This document shows, piece by piece, positions 36,090 to 43,975 of a stretch of DNA of 64,000 nucleotides (position 1 is its first letter; every line of letters begins with the position of its first letter). The DNA comes from Ideonella sp. A 288 (GTDB lineage Bacteria > Pseudomonadota > Gammaproteobacteria > Burkholderiales > Burkholderiaceae_C). The stretch lies in assembly GCF_002198735.1 (NCBI RefSeq), contig NZ_MWLO01000155.1:880-64879 (forward strand), given 5' to 3'. Position numbers and translations under genes: made by a program. The notes beneath the pieces are model-generated. The model saw nothing but the letters and a program-made list of their open reading frames with translations, was not told where the DNA came from and made no database searches.

Positions 36090-36989
36090 ATGTCGTCATC
36101 CCCAACCTCCACCGCCCAGCGCGCCGTGCGCTGGTCCGGCCTGGCCCTGGCCGTGCTGGCCGCCGTGGGCTGTGCCCAGCTGCCGCCGCCGGGTGCCGCC
36201 GCGGTGCCGACCGCCGCGCCTGCCAACACCAATGGCCCGGCGGGCGACGGCGTCAACAACCTGCTGGTCGGGGCGGTGGCCTGGAAGCAGACGGCCGCCG
36301 AGTACCGCGCGCTGTACCACCAGGGCTTCAACGTGGCGCGCATGCATGTCGAGGCCGCGCTGAAGGCCCGCAAGCCCGGCGACAGGCCGCTGGCGGTGGT
36401 CACCGACATGGACGACACGATCCTGCTGCCGCTGGCCTACTGGGGCCACCTGATCGAGCGCAACAAGGACTTCTTCGACGACGCCGTCTGGGACCAGTGG
36501 GTGCCGCGCAACCAGATCGTGCCCTCGCCGGGCTCGCAGGACTTTCTGCGCTTCTGCAAGGACAACGGCGTCGAAGTGTTCTATGTGACCAGCCGCGACC
36601 AGGGCGAGCGCACCTACGAGTACGCGATGGAGCACCTGAAGCTGCTGGGCGCGCCCTATGCCGACACCGCCCACCTGACGGTGCTGCGCGACAGCAGCAA
36701 CAAGCAGCCGCGGCAGGACGAGATCGCCAAGGCCTTCGAGATCGTGGTGTACCTCGGCGACAACCTCAACGACTTCCGGCGCAAGTACTACACCAAGAGC
36801 GTCGACGATCGCCTGAAGCTGATGGAGGAGGACCGGGCGATGTATGGGCGCAAGTACGTGGTCTTCCCGAACCCCACCGATGGCCACTGGATGCGCGCGA
36901 TTTTCGGCGATTCCGAGCCGCCGCCGAGCAACGACAACCGTGCCACGTTCAAGCGCGCGGCCACGCGCAACGCCTGGGACGGCAAGTAG
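36090..36989 (+). CDS. Class C acid phosphatase / 5'-nucleotidase lipoprotein e(P4) family
   Basis: HAD-superfamily outer-membrane phosphatase of 299 residues. The signal LALAVLAAVGC gives a lipobox AVGC. The catalytic motif is VVTDMDDTIL, the family DxDxT block, with the first Asp as nucleophile. Further motifs are EVFYVTSRDQGERT (motif II) and EIVVYLGDNLNDF (motif III). The closing GRKYVVFPNPTDGHWM is typical of e(P4). Such enzymes dephosphorylate nucleotides for uptake. The ATG at 36090 follows GAGAGGG. It is 149 bases after the ChaN-like gene. Confidence 0.9.
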   Translation: MSSSPTSTAQRAVRWSGLALAVLAAVGCAQLPPPGAAAVPTAAPANTNGPAGDGVNNLLVGAVAWKQTAAEYRALYHQGFNVARMHVEAALKARKPGDRPLAVVTDMDDTILLPLAYWGHLIERNKDFFDDAVWDQWVPRNQIVPSPGSQDFLRFCKDNGVEVFYVTSRDQGERTYEYAMEHLKLLGAPYADTAHLTVLRDSSNKQPRQDEIAKAFEIVVYLGDNLNDFRRKYYTKSVDDRLKLMEEDRAMYGRKYVVFPNPTDGHWMRAIFGDSEPPPSNDNRATFKRAATRNAWDGK

Positions 36990-37035
36990 GCTGAGCCGAA
37001 CGGTCGGCGGCGGCGCGGGGCCGTGTGCGACGGTC

Positions 37036-37902
37036 TCAGCCGTAGGCCTCGAATCGCAGGTCGCAGGTGAACTGCGTGAGCACGGTGCCCTGCGGGCATT
37101 TGTCCCAGGTCAGCTGATAGGCCTCCCGCGGCCAGTTCAGGATGTTGACGATGGCGTTGTCCGGACCGCGGTTCCAGTAGGCCTTGAGCCGCTGCCAGTT
37201 CGACAGCGACCTGAATGCGAACGCGGCCGCGTCGTCGTCCAGGTTCAGGGCGCGAGGGGGTGCATAGGCGCCCATCGCGTCGAACCATGGCGTGGCCTCG
37301 GTGCCGTCGGCGGGCTGGCTGACAAGGGGCGGCGGCAGCCGATCGATCGGGCGTCCTTCCCTGGGCGGGTGCTGCCGCACCCAGGCCGCCAGCGTGTCTG
37401 CGCTGTCGAACCCGTTCAGTCGCAGGACGTAGTGGATGTCGTGGCGCCAGTAGGCCACCTGGAAATGGTCAGCGAGTTCCCGCAGCTGCGATGCGTCCAG
37501 GCCGTGCAGCGGCCCCGGCTGGTGATACCGCATCGTGCGCCGCGACAGCAGGCGCTGCAGCACCCACGACACCGCGGGTTCGCCGATGCCCACCAGTTCG
37601 ATCGTGTAAGCCTTGTGGTGTCGGCCGGCTTGGACGACCTGGGCTTCGACCGCGTCGTGCACCCAGCGCGGCAGGCCGTGGGTGGGCGGGAAGGCACGGT
37701 CGGGACCGGTGTGGACGGGCTCGCTCAGGAAGCGCTCGAGCAGGCGTCCCTCGCCCGTGCGCACGATCTTGCGCTCGGTGCTGAACGCATGCGATGGCAC
37801 GGCCAGCGCAAAGTGGCTCTCGAAGAGGTCGCCTTGAATCTGACCTGTCGACAGCATCACCGCCAGGTCGGCGCGACCGTTGTGCAGGATGGGGTGACCC
37901 AT
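37036..37902 (-). CDS. Hypothetical protein, not recognised
   Basis: A 288-residue soluble protein with no signal peptide or membrane segment. It is rich in Trp, His and Asp (VAYWRHDIHYVLRLNGFD, LSNWQRLKAYWNRGPDN), and its cysteines are confined to the C-terminus (DKCPQGTVLTQFTCDL). I know no family for it. Codon use is close to that of the host. It is convergent with the phosphatase gene and lies just outside the left end of the integrated element. A GGAG site precedes the ATG at 37902. Confidence 0.6.
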   Translation of the reverse strand: MGHPILHNGRADLAVMLSTGQIQGDLFESHFALAVPSHAFSTERKIVRTGEGRLLERFLSEPVHTGPDRAFPPTHGLPRWVHDAVEAQVVQAGRHHKAYTIELVGIGEPAVSWVLQRLLSRRTMRYHQPGPLHGLDASQLRELADHFQVAYWRHDIHYVLRLNGFDSADTLAAWVRQHPPREGRPIDRLPPPLVSQPADGTEATPWFDAMGAYAPPRALNLDDDAAAFAFRSLSNWQRLKAYWNRGPDNAIVNILNWPREAYQLTWDKCPQGTVLTQFTCDLRFEAYG

Positions 37903-38160
37903 GGTGGGCTCCAGTCGGATCGATCGCCCCGCCCGTCCCGGACATCGACGATGGCAGGGGCCATGTCAGGCGATTCGAACCGTGCACTCCAGGCGCACCG
38001 GCGTCACTCACTGCGGGCGGCATCCCTTGCGGCACTGTCCGCAGCCCCGACCCGGGCCACCTCACCATGCGTGCGCGACCTCGGATCACCTCTGCGGAGG
38101 AGCTTCGCCGATCACGGCCGGTCGGGAATTGAGTTGACCCAATGATTCGCGCCGGTCGGG

Positions 38161-38174
38161 TGGCGGAAGCGGTG
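38161..38174. repeat. Left attachment repeat
   Basis: TGGCGGAAGCGGTG is identical to 43962-43975, the 3' end of the tRNA-Ser gene including the encoded CCA. The flanking bases differ on both sides, so exact identity is 14 bp. The repeat lies 158 bases upstream of the integrase start. Confidence 0.7.
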
Positions 38175-38302
38175 TCCGCATCCGCCATATCCGATGGCGT
38201 CTCAGCGCACCGCAAGACTGCATGAAATCGCGGCAATCTTGCTGCTAAGAAGTCCCAGCGCTTGATTTAACCCGTCGCAGGCCATAGCATCCTGTCACAA
38301 CC

Positions 38303-38314
38303 TCTATGTGGGGT
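38303..38314. repeat. Candidate integrase arm-type site, left
   Basis: TCTATGTGGGGT occurs here and again, in the same orientation, at 43916-43927 near the right end. Directly repeated 12-mers near both ends of an element are what arm-binding sites of a DUF4102-type integrase look like. Confidence 0.45.
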
Positions 38315-38331
38315 TGTTTGGGGGGATGGAT

Positions 38332-39582
38332 ATGCCGCGAATCGCCAAGGAACTCGGGCCGCTTGCCGTCAAGGCGCTCACCACTGCCGGACTGCATCCC
38401 GTCGGCGGCGTGGCGGGCCTGATGTTGCAGGTTTCGCCTACCGGTAGCCGCTCCTGGCTGCTGCGCGTGAAGGTAGGCCACAAGCGGCGCGAGATTGGCC
38501 TGGGAGCGTTCCCTGGCGTCACGCTTGCGATGGCCCGCGCGAAGGCGCAGGAAAAGCGCGACGACATAGCCAACGGCATCGACCCGGTGGCGCAACGGGC
38601 AGCGGCGCGGCAGAGCATCGTTGAGCAACAGCAGGAAGCGAAGGCGCTGGCCTGGACGTTCAAGCGCTGCGCCGAGGCGTACATCAAGGCCAAGAAGCCC
38701 GGTTGGCGCAACGCCAAGCACGGCACCCAGTGGGAGAACACGCTGGCCACCTATGCCTATCCCGTCATCGGCGACGTGCTGGTGCGCAACGTCAACATCA
38801 CGCACATCACGAACATCGTCGAGCCGCACTGGGCGACGAAGAACGAGACCATCAACCGCGTGCGCAATCGCATCGAGTTGGTGCTGGACTGGGCCACGGT
38901 GCGCAAGCTGCGCAGCGGCGACAACCCGGCACGCTGGAAGGGCAATCTCGACAAGTTGCTGGCCGACCGGAAGACCGTGGGCGCTGTCACCGGGCACAAG
39001 GCAATCGCATCATGCGACCTGTACGGGTTCATGCAGGCACTGAAGGCCGTATCAGGTACGTCTGCACGTTGCCTGGAATTCGTCGTGCTGACCGCCTGCA
39101 GATCTGGCGAGGCACGACTGGCCACCTGGGCCGAGATCGACATCAAGACCAAGACATGGTCGATACCGGGCTCGCGCATGAAGTCAGGCCGGCCACACAG
39201 CGTGCCGCTGTCTGACGACGTTGTGGCGCTGCTGAAAGTGCTGCCGAGGCTTGAGGGTTCCGATCTTGTTTTTCCCGGCGCCAAGGAGGGCAAGCCGCTG
39301 TCCGACATGAGCTTGACCGCTGTCATGCGCCGGATGGGCGTCGATGCCGTTCCGCATGGGTTCCGTGCCAGTTTCTCAAGCTGGTGCGCGTCATCGACTG
39401 CCTACCCCTCAGAGGTGCGGGAGATGGCTCTGGCGCACGCCATTGGAGACGGCACTGTGGCGGCATATCAGAGAAGTGACCTGTTCGAGAAGCGGCGCAA
39501 CCTGATGGCCGATTGGGCCAAGTTCCTCTACACCGCGCCTGCCGTCGGCGACAACGTCGTGTCGATGCATAAGGCGGCGTGA
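38332..39582 (+). CDS. int: P4-type tyrosine recombinase (integrase)
   Basis: Site-specific recombinase of 416 residues. The N-terminal arm-binding DUF4102 domain (about 1-90) includes GLMLQVSPTGSRSWLLR and IGLGAFPGVTLAMARAKA. A SAM-like core-binding region is followed by the catalytic domain. Catalytic residues are visible: Arg257 in TACRSGEARLA, Lys in RMKSGRPHSVPLS, HGFR at 342-345, the second His in LAHAIGDGT, and Tyr379 in AAYQRSD. The ATG at 38332 lies about 7 bases after GGGGGG and gives the usual MPRIAKEL start; upstream GTG and ATG codons are alternatives. It probably integrates the element at the tRNA-Ser 3' end. Confidence 0.93.
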   Translation: MPRIAKELGPLAVKALTTAGLHPVGGVAGLMLQVSPTGSRSWLLRVKVGHKRREIGLGAFPGVTLAMARAKAQEKRDDIANGIDPVAQRAAARQSIVEQQQEAKALAWTFKRCAEAYIKAKKPGWRNAKHGTQWENTLATYAYPVIGDVLVRNVNITHITNIVEPHWATKNETINRVRNRIELVLDWATVRKLRSGDNPARWKGNLDKLLADRKTVGAVTGHKAIASCDLYGFMQALKAVSGTSARCLEFVVLTACRSGEARLATWAEIDIKTKTWSIPGSRMKSGRPHSVPLSDDVVALLKVLPRLEGSDLVFPGAKEGKPLSDMSLTAVMRRMGVDAVPHGFRASFSSWCASSTAYPSEVREMALAHAIGDGTVAAYQRSDLFEKRRNLMADWAKFLYTAPAVGDNVVSMHKAA

Positions 39583-40145
39583 TGGCCACCAGACCCCCCC
39601 AAGCAAAGTCGCATCGCAAACCGCGCCGAATACCGCTTTTGGCCAGCGAGGCAGAGCGATCGGCCATCATGATGCGATGGGTTCAGGAGGACGACGACCA
39701 ATTGGTCCTGCTGGCCGAAGAACTTGGCATCGCCGATAACCCGAGCCGCTGGTATCTCCTTGCGCTGGCTCTGGCGCGCAAATACGAGCCGGCATTCAGG
39801 GAGCAGCGCATTCCGCAAACTAAGTGGACTTGGCTGACACGTGGGCTGCTAGTCGTTGAAGTTGAGCGCCTGATTGCCGACAAGCGCCTGGCTGGGAATG
39901 AGAAGTGCCCTGCGAATCCGGGCCACACGGCAACATGGGCAGCGGGAATCCTAGCGAAGCGCCCAGAGTGGAAGAACTACCTGCATGGTGGAAAGGACCC
40001 TGCCGAAGCGCTGCGGATCCAGTACAGCAGGTTTCACAAGGACCCGAGGGCACAGGCAGGGCGCGATTGGTTCAGGTATCACTTGCTCTTGAAGACCGTC
40101 GCTGAGTGGGACGAGCTTCTGCACGACGCACTAGCACGCGATTAG
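39582..40145 (+). CDS. Hypothetical element protein
   Basis: A 187-residue protein whose start overlaps the integrase stop (TGATG). It is basic at the N-terminus (PPQAKSHRKPRRI), with Trp-rich helical segments such as RWYLLALALARKYEPAF and RRPEW-like RPEWKNYLHGG. No enzymatic motif or membrane segment is seen. I do not recognise a family, though similar proteins often follow integrases in proteobacterial islands. Codon use is less G/C-biased than in the host genes. Confidence 0.65.
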   Translation: MATRPPQAKSHRKPRRIPLLASEAERSAIMMRWVQEDDDQLVLLAEELGIADNPSRWYLLALALARKYEPAFREQRIPQTKWTWLTRGLLVVEVERLIADKRLAGNEKCPANPGHTATWAAGILAKRPEWKNYLHGGKDPAEALRIQYSRFHKDPRAQAGRDWFRYHLLLKTVAEWDELLHDALARD

Positions 40146-40201
40146 ACAAAGGCGTGAAATCGCCTCCCATTGCCGTTTTCATGCTCAGAATTAGAAACCT
40201 C

Positions 40202-40249
40202 AATTGCAGTCGGATCGGCGCGCAATTAGGGGTCGCATACCGCAACCCC
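40202..40249. promoter_or_regulatory. Two inverted repeats ahead of the AlpA-like gene
   Basis: AATTGC, 14 bases, GCAATT spans 40202-40227, and GGGGT, 11 bases, ACCCC spans 40229-40249. They are adjacent, lie 33-80 bases before the AlpA-like start, and fall in a relatively A+T-rich patch. They are candidate operators for the control region of the replication operon. Confidence 0.4.
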
Positions 40250-40281
40250 GGCGCGTCGAAAGGACTGCGGAAGGGGTTTCG

Positions 40282-40485
40282 ATGGCACAGCGAGTTATCC
40301 GTATCGCCGACCTGGCGACCACGAAGGGCAGAAGGGGGCGCCTACCGATAAGCCCGGCCACGGTCTGGCGCTGGGTGAAGGAAGGCAAGTTCCCGGCACC
40401 GTTCAAGCTGGGGCCAAACACCACCGTGTTCGATCTCGACCAAGTCGAGGCATTCCTGGCGCAGCAGGCCGAGGTGCAATCTTGA
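40282..40485 (+). CDS. AlpA-family regulator / excisionase-like DNA-binding protein
   Basis: A 67-residue winged-helix protein. RIADLATTKGRRGRLPISPA and TVWRWVKEGKFPAPFKLGP form the MerR-like helix-turn-helix of AlpA/excisionase proteins, and VFDLDQVEAFLAQ is the usual end. AlpA activates integrase in P4-like elements, and related proteins act as excisionases. It is preceded by GGAAGGGG and by two inverted repeats that may be its operators. Confidence 0.85.
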   Translation: MAQRVIRIADLATTKGRRGRLPISPATVWRWVKEGKFPAPFKLGPNTTVFDLDQVEAFLAQQAEVQS

Positions 40486-40558
40486 GGGCCGCCGTCATGG
40501 CGCTGGCGCTGCGCATCTGGTGCGCCACCCCGAGCACTTGGTTTCGGAGGGCCGCAAG

Positions 40559-40819
40559 ATGAACGTACCCAAAGAAGTGGGGGGCGGCGATTGCGGCGCC
40601 AACCCCCCGAAGACATACCAAGAATCACAGCCGAATTTTGCCAACGACGGCGACTCCGGTAAAGCGCTGGCCACGATGAAGGCGCGTGCCGCACTCTGCG
40701 GCTGCACGCTGCACGAACTGTCCGATGGCGCGTTCCTGGTTTGCCGCTGGAACTACAGCAAGGCCGTGCCGTGTCTTCGGGCCGTGGGCGACCTGCTGCG
40801 CCAGATTGGAGGCCGCTGA
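40559..40819 (+). CDS. Small hypothetical element protein
   Basis: An 86-residue protein, MNVPKEVGGGDCGANPPKTY, with a C-terminal part (ALCGCTLHELSDGAFLVCRWN) common in small phage and island proteins of unknown role. The start follows GGAGGG by 8 bases. The stop overlaps the next start (TGATG), so it belongs to the replication operon. Confidence 0.65.
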   Translation: MNVPKEVGGGDCGANPPKTYQESQPNFANDGDSGKALATMKARAALCGCTLHELSDGAFLVCRWNYSKAVPCLRAVGDLLRQIGGR

Positions 40820-41241
40820 TGGTGGCCGACACATTGTTGTCTCGCTTGCAGCGCGTGAGGCGCACCGGCCCCGGAAAGTGGATCGCCAGTTGCCCGACCC
40901 GTGAGGACAAGTGCCCGTCTCTGGCCATCCGCGAGATGGACGACGGCAGGGTGCTGCTCCACGACTTCGGCGGCGATAGCGTCGAGGCCATCCTGGCCGC
41001 TGTGGGCCTGTCGTTCACTGACCTGTACCCTACCCAGCCCGGCGCCGCCACGAAGCCCGCCAGGAGGCCGTTTAGCGCGTCCGACGTGCTGTCGCTGGTG
41101 GCGTTCGAGTCCACGGTGGCCGTCGTCGTCATCTCGGACGTTGTGAACGGCAAGGGCGTGACCGAGCAGGACTTCAATCGCCTGCTGGTGGCCGCGAGGC
41201 GCCTGGGCAACGCTGCGGAGGTCTGCAATGGACCGCGTTGA
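40819..41241 (+). CDS. Primase-like zinc-finger protein
   Basis: A 140-residue protein. WIASCPTREDKCPSLAIRE resembles the CHC2/Zn-binding start of phage primases, and RVLLHDFGGDSVEAILAAVGL is the segment that normally follows it. No Toprim domain is present, and only two cysteines of a possible metal site are seen, with no His between them. It could provide DNA recognition for the downstream helicase. It overlaps the helicase gene by 14 bases in another frame. Confidence 0.65.
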   Translation: MVADTLLSRLQRVRRTGPGKWIASCPTREDKCPSLAIREMDDGRVLLHDFGGDSVEAILAAVGLSFTDLYPTQPGAATKPARRPFSASDVLSLVAFESTVAVVVISDVVNGKGVTEQDFNRLLVAARRLGNAAEVCNGPR

Positions 41242-42256
41242 TCCCGTCGCGCTGGCTGCCACCGCCGACAAGTTGGAATCGATCATCCGCACTGACGTTC
41301 GCCAGCAGTTGCCGATGACGCAGCCGCTTCGCGCGTTGAACGTCATGCAGTTGGGCGCGCATCAGTTCCCAGAGCGCGTGCAATTGCTGGGGCCGTTGAT
41401 CCATGCCGGTGATCTGGCAATGGTGTTTGCCGGGCGCGGGGTGGGAAAGACTCAAGTGTGTCTTTCCATCGGCGCGGCGCTGGCCTTCGGTGCCGTGTTC
41501 CTGCGCTGGAAGGCGGCGCAACCGGTCGGCGTGCTGTATCTCGACGCCGAGATGGCCGGCGCCGTCATGCAGCAGCGCGTGGCGTCGTTCATCCCGGCTG
41601 ACGCGGGCGACGACCTGGCCGAAAACTTCCGTCTGTTCACACCGGACCTGCTGCCCGAAGGGCAGGCGCTGCCGGACCTGTCCACCGTAGCAGGCCAGCA
41701 GATGGTCGAGCCGCTTATCGACGACAAGACCCGCGTCATCGTGATCGACAACCTGTCGGCGTGGTGCCGCACTGGCAAAGAGAACGAGTCCGAAAGCTGG
41801 ACCCCGGTCAGCAATTGGCTGCTAACTTTGAGAAGGCGAGGCATTGCAGTGGTGCTGGTGCATCACGCTGGCAAGAACGGCGAGCAGCGCGGCAACAGCA
41901 AGAAGGAAGACCTGCTCGATATCGTCATCCAGTTGAAGCGCGCGGGCGACTATGACCCACGCACGGGAGCGGCGTTCACCTGGGCCGTGACCAAGGGCCG
42001 GCACCTGCACGGCGACGATGCCGCCGAACTAGACCTTGTGCTGACCATCGACGACGGCGTGGCGCGCTGGACGTTCAAGGAGGCAGAGGCGTCGAGCGCC
42101 GAACGCATCATCGCGCTGGCCGACGAAGGCTTGACGGGGCCGCTGATTGCCGAGGAACTGGGCATCAACCGCAGCACCGTGTGGCGGGCTTTGAAGAAGG
42201 CAGGGAGGTTGCCGGCCAAGACCAGCAGCGTGCGCAAGACCCCGGAGGCGCACTGA
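41228..42256 (+). CDS. RepA-like hexameric helicase/ATPase with C-terminal helix-turn-helix
   Basis: The 342-residue protein has a RecA-type AAA domain: Walker A FAGRGVGKTQ (about 67-76), VLYLDAEMAG, Walker B VIVIDNLSAW and VVLVHHAGKNGEQRGNSKKED. This is the RepA/RSF1010-type or AAA_25 helicase pattern. The C-terminus (TGPLIAEELGINRSTVWRAL) is a helix-turn-helix that could bind the adjacent GCAAC/GTTGC cluster. It is the likely replication protein of the element. It begins inside the preceding gene and is followed by a TGATG overlap. Confidence 0.85.
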   Translation: MDRVDPVALAATADKLESIIRTDVRQQLPMTQPLRALNVMQLGAHQFPERVQLLGPLIHAGDLAMVFAGRGVGKTQVCLSIGAALAFGAVFLRWKAAQPVGVLYLDAEMAGAVMQQRVASFIPADAGDDLAENFRLFTPDLLPEGQALPDLSTVAGQQMVEPLIDDKTRVIVIDNLSAWCRTGKENESESWTPVSNWLLTLRRRGIAVVLVHHAGKNGEQRGNSKKEDLLDIVIQLKRAGDYDPRTGAAFTWAVTKGRHLHGDDAAELDLVLTIDDGVARWTFKEAEASSAERIIALADEGLTGPLIAEELGINRSTVWRALKKAGRLPAKTSSVRKTPEAH

Positions 42257-42801
42257 TGGGCCTGCGTGATCGCTACCTATCGGCGCTCGCTTCGCGTTGC
42301 GTCGTTGCAGTACCTAGGCCATGCAACACGCAACAGCCCGCCAAGTTGTTGCGCGTTGCAGCACCTAAGGAAGTGCAACACGCCACGAACGACTACGGGC
42401 CGGCAATGCCCGCGACCGTCACCCGGTTGCACGCAACAAACCACGCAACGGCCACGCAACACGCGCAACACGCTGACCACGAAGCCAAGGTCGAGCGCAG
42501 TGCCATCGTCAGCGCCGACGGCGCGCCCTACTGGGTGGCCGACGACCTAGCGGGCCTGCCGGCCTGGACTGATGCCGAGATTGTTTCGTTCGAGAAGCGC
42601 GTGGCGCGCAGCACTTGGCTGGGCTACCCCGAGGCCAAGGGGCGCGCTGAGAGGCTGCTGCACCGTGACCGTGGCGCAGACGACCGCCGTCTCTGCGTTG
42701 AGTGCCAGCACGCCGGGCCTGGGTGGCGTTGCGCGCAGCGCGGGGCGTTCCTGCTCGACCAATTGCAGCGCTGCCCGATGTTCAAGGAGAATCCTCTATG
42801 A
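42256..42801 (+). CDS. Hypothetical element protein with Cys cluster
   Basis: A 181-residue protein. Its first 75 residues are low-complexity (His, Ala, Thr, Gln-rich), because the DNA there carries a dense GCAAC/GTTGC array. The C-terminal part has LCVECQHAGPGWRCAQR and LQRCPMF, a possible four-cysteine metal site. The middle (APYWVADDLAGLPAWTDAEI) resembles small island proteins without a known role. It overlaps the helicase stop by TGATG. Confidence 0.65.
   Translation: MGLRDRYLSALASRCVVAVPRPCNTQQPAKLLRVAAPKEVQHATNDYGPAMPATVTRLHATNHATATQHAQHADHEAKVERSAIVSADGAPYWVADDLAGLPAWTDAEIVSFEKRVARSTWLGYPEAKGRAERLLHRDRGADDRRLCVECQHAGPGWRCAQRGAFLLDQLQRCPMFKENPL
42296..42471. repeat. GCAAC/GTTGC iteron-like cluster, candidate replication origin
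   Basis: Twelve copies of a 5-mer occur in 176 bp: GTTGC at 42296, 42304, 42348, 42355 and 42426, and GCAAC at 42323, 42330, 42375, 42433, 42445, 42456 and 42465. CGTTGCAGTACCTAGG and CGTTGCAGCACCTAAG are near-duplicates. Such density is far above chance and follows the helicase gene directly, the usual place for an iteron origin. Confidence 0.55.
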
Positions 42802-43259
42802 CCAAGCCGATAGACGACCGTCAGAAATCCGGCGACCGTGGCCCCGGTGGTCGCTTTGCGCCGGGCAACAAGGCATCCCCTGGCCGACCGCCTGGACGTG
42901 GGCCGGTGGCAGAGATGCGCGCCACGCTGGCGACGGATCTGGACAAGATCATCGACACGCTGAGGTCGCAGGCACTGGCCGGCGACGCACAGGCCATCCG
43001 CATCATTCTCGACCGCGTGTTGCCAGCGCTGCGTCCGGTGGACATGCCGGCGACGCTCGCGCTGCCGACGGACGGCACGCTGGCCGAGCAAGCCCGCGCT
43101 GTCGTGCAAGCCGCAGCAGACGGCGAACTGGCACCGGCGCAGGCTGCACAGATCATCACCGCGCTGGGCGGCGTGGCGAAGATCATCGAGGCAACGGAGC
43201 TTGTGGCCCGTATCGAGGCATTGGAGGCGCGCAGCGCCGTGGCAAGGGGGAGACCATGA
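42798..43259 (+). CDS. DUF5681-like protein
   Basis: A 153-residue protein starting MTKPIDDRQKSGDRGPGG. The segment GRFAPGNKASPGRPPGRGP is the DUF5681-type signature, often in genes near phage terminases. The rest is helical (EMRATLATDLDKIIDTLRSQ, LDRVLPALRPVDMPA). It is preceded by AAGGAGA. The function is unknown; no terminase large subunit follows. Confidence 0.75.
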   Translation: MTKPIDDRQKSGDRGPGGRFAPGNKASPGRPPGRGPVAEMRATLATDLDKIIDTLRSQALAGDAQAIRIILDRVLPALRPVDMPATLALPTDGTLAEQARAVVQAAADGELAPAQAAQIITALGGVAKIIEATELVARIEALEARSAVARGRP

Positions 43260-43453
43260 CTGCGTCGATCAATTTGCGCCTGCGTGCGCTGGAGCGGCCA
43301 TACAGCGGGCCGTGCGCGTCGTGCGAGCTTGAACGCCTGAACCGAGCGGCTGCAAAGCAAACGGAGCGGCCGGTGATCTGCACACATTGGCCGCGCAGAG
43401 ATGCCGCCGAAGAACTGAGGGAACTCAACAGCATTGGAAGGGTGAAACCATGA
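43256..43453 (+). CDS. Small hypothetical element protein with CxxC
   Basis: A 65-residue protein, MTASINLRLRALERPYSGPC, with CASC near residue 20 and a further Cys before HWPRRDA, giving a possible small metal site. Its start overlaps the previous stop (ATGA), and its stop overlaps the next start. Confidence 0.6.
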   Translation: MTASINLRLRALERPYSGPCASCELERLNRAAAKQTERPVICTHWPRRDAAEELRELNSIGRVKP

Positions 43454-43725
43454 CCAACACCGTCGAGAAGCGCATCGAGGCGCTAGAGGCCCACCTTTGC
43501 GGAAAGGAGCCCATCACCATCATCCGCATCATCACGCTGGCGGAGGACAAGAACGCCGAGCCCGCCAGAGCCGATGTGCGCGGCGAATCGTTGGAGCGCG
43601 AAGACCACGAAACCGTCGAGGCGTTCCTGGCGCGAGTGGAAGCTGTGGCGAGGCTTGCGGCACTCCCCGGCCGCATCGGCACTGCGCTGGTTTGGCCCGA
43701 GATGGAAAGCGGAGATGGTGACTAG
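43450..43725 (+). CDS. Small hypothetical element protein
   Basis: A 91-residue protein, MTNTVEKRIEALEAHLCG, with acidic helical segments and IIRIITLAEDKNAEP. Its first residues resemble those of the preceding small protein (INLRLRALE versus VEKRIEALE), so the two may be diverged duplicates. It overlaps the previous stop and is the last gene before the right end. Confidence 0.6.
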   Translation: MTNTVEKRIEALEAHLCGKEPITIIRIITLAEDKNAEPARADVRGESLEREDHETVEAFLARVEAVARLAALPGRIGTALVWPEMESGDGD

Positions 43726-43915
43726 CGGCGGAGCGATCCTCCGCCATGTTTACCTATGGGAACAGCGATCGGAAACGGTCCAACCCATCAACCAACCCAC
43801 CATCCCGAAACCGGACCAAGTCCGTCGCGGCCGCCATCGCCAACGTTGAAGGGTTGGCGGAAATGGTGATGTTCGAACCCTGGCGTCTCATCCAAGCGCA
43901 GATTTTTTGGCGGGT

Positions 43916-43927
43916 TCTATGTGGGGT
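43916..43927. repeat. Candidate integrase arm-type site, right
   Basis: TCTATGTGGGGT is the same 12-mer, in the same orientation, as 38303-38314. It lies 34 bases inside the right attachment repeat. Confidence 0.45.
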
Positions 43928-43961
43928 AGAGCCAAATTGCGCGCCATCTTCATAGGTGAAA

Positions 43962-43975
43962 TGGCGGAAGCGGTG
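43962..43975. repeat. Right attachment repeat (tRNA-Ser 3' end)
   Basis: TGGCGGAAGCGGTG, identical to 38161-38174. On the minus strand it is the last 14 bases of tRNA-Ser including CCA, so the element regenerates or preserves the tRNA 3' end on integration. Confidence 0.7.

Larger units (their letters stand above)
37903..38331. other. Gap spanning the left junction of the integrated element
   Basis: A 429-bp stretch without a credible gene. Up to 38160 it is chromosomal, with host-like composition and no conserved frame. From 38161 it is the element: the att repeat, a leader of lower G+C, and the candidate arm site before the integrase gene. Confidence 0.55.
38161..43975. mobile_element. Integrated 5.8-kb satellite- or plasmid-like element in tRNA-Ser(UGA)
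   Basis: A 14-bp direct repeat, identical to the tRNA-Ser 3' end, bounds the segment. All its genes run on the plus strand and several overlap by ATGA or TGATG: integrase, unknown, AlpA-like, small protein, primase-like, RepA-like helicase, Cys-containing protein, DUF5681-like, and two short proteins. No capsid, portal, tail, relaxase or transposase gene is present. An integrase plus replication set suggests a phage satellite or an integrated plasmid. The upstream part (39.6-40.3 kb) is visibly lower in G+C than the host. Confidence 0.75.
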
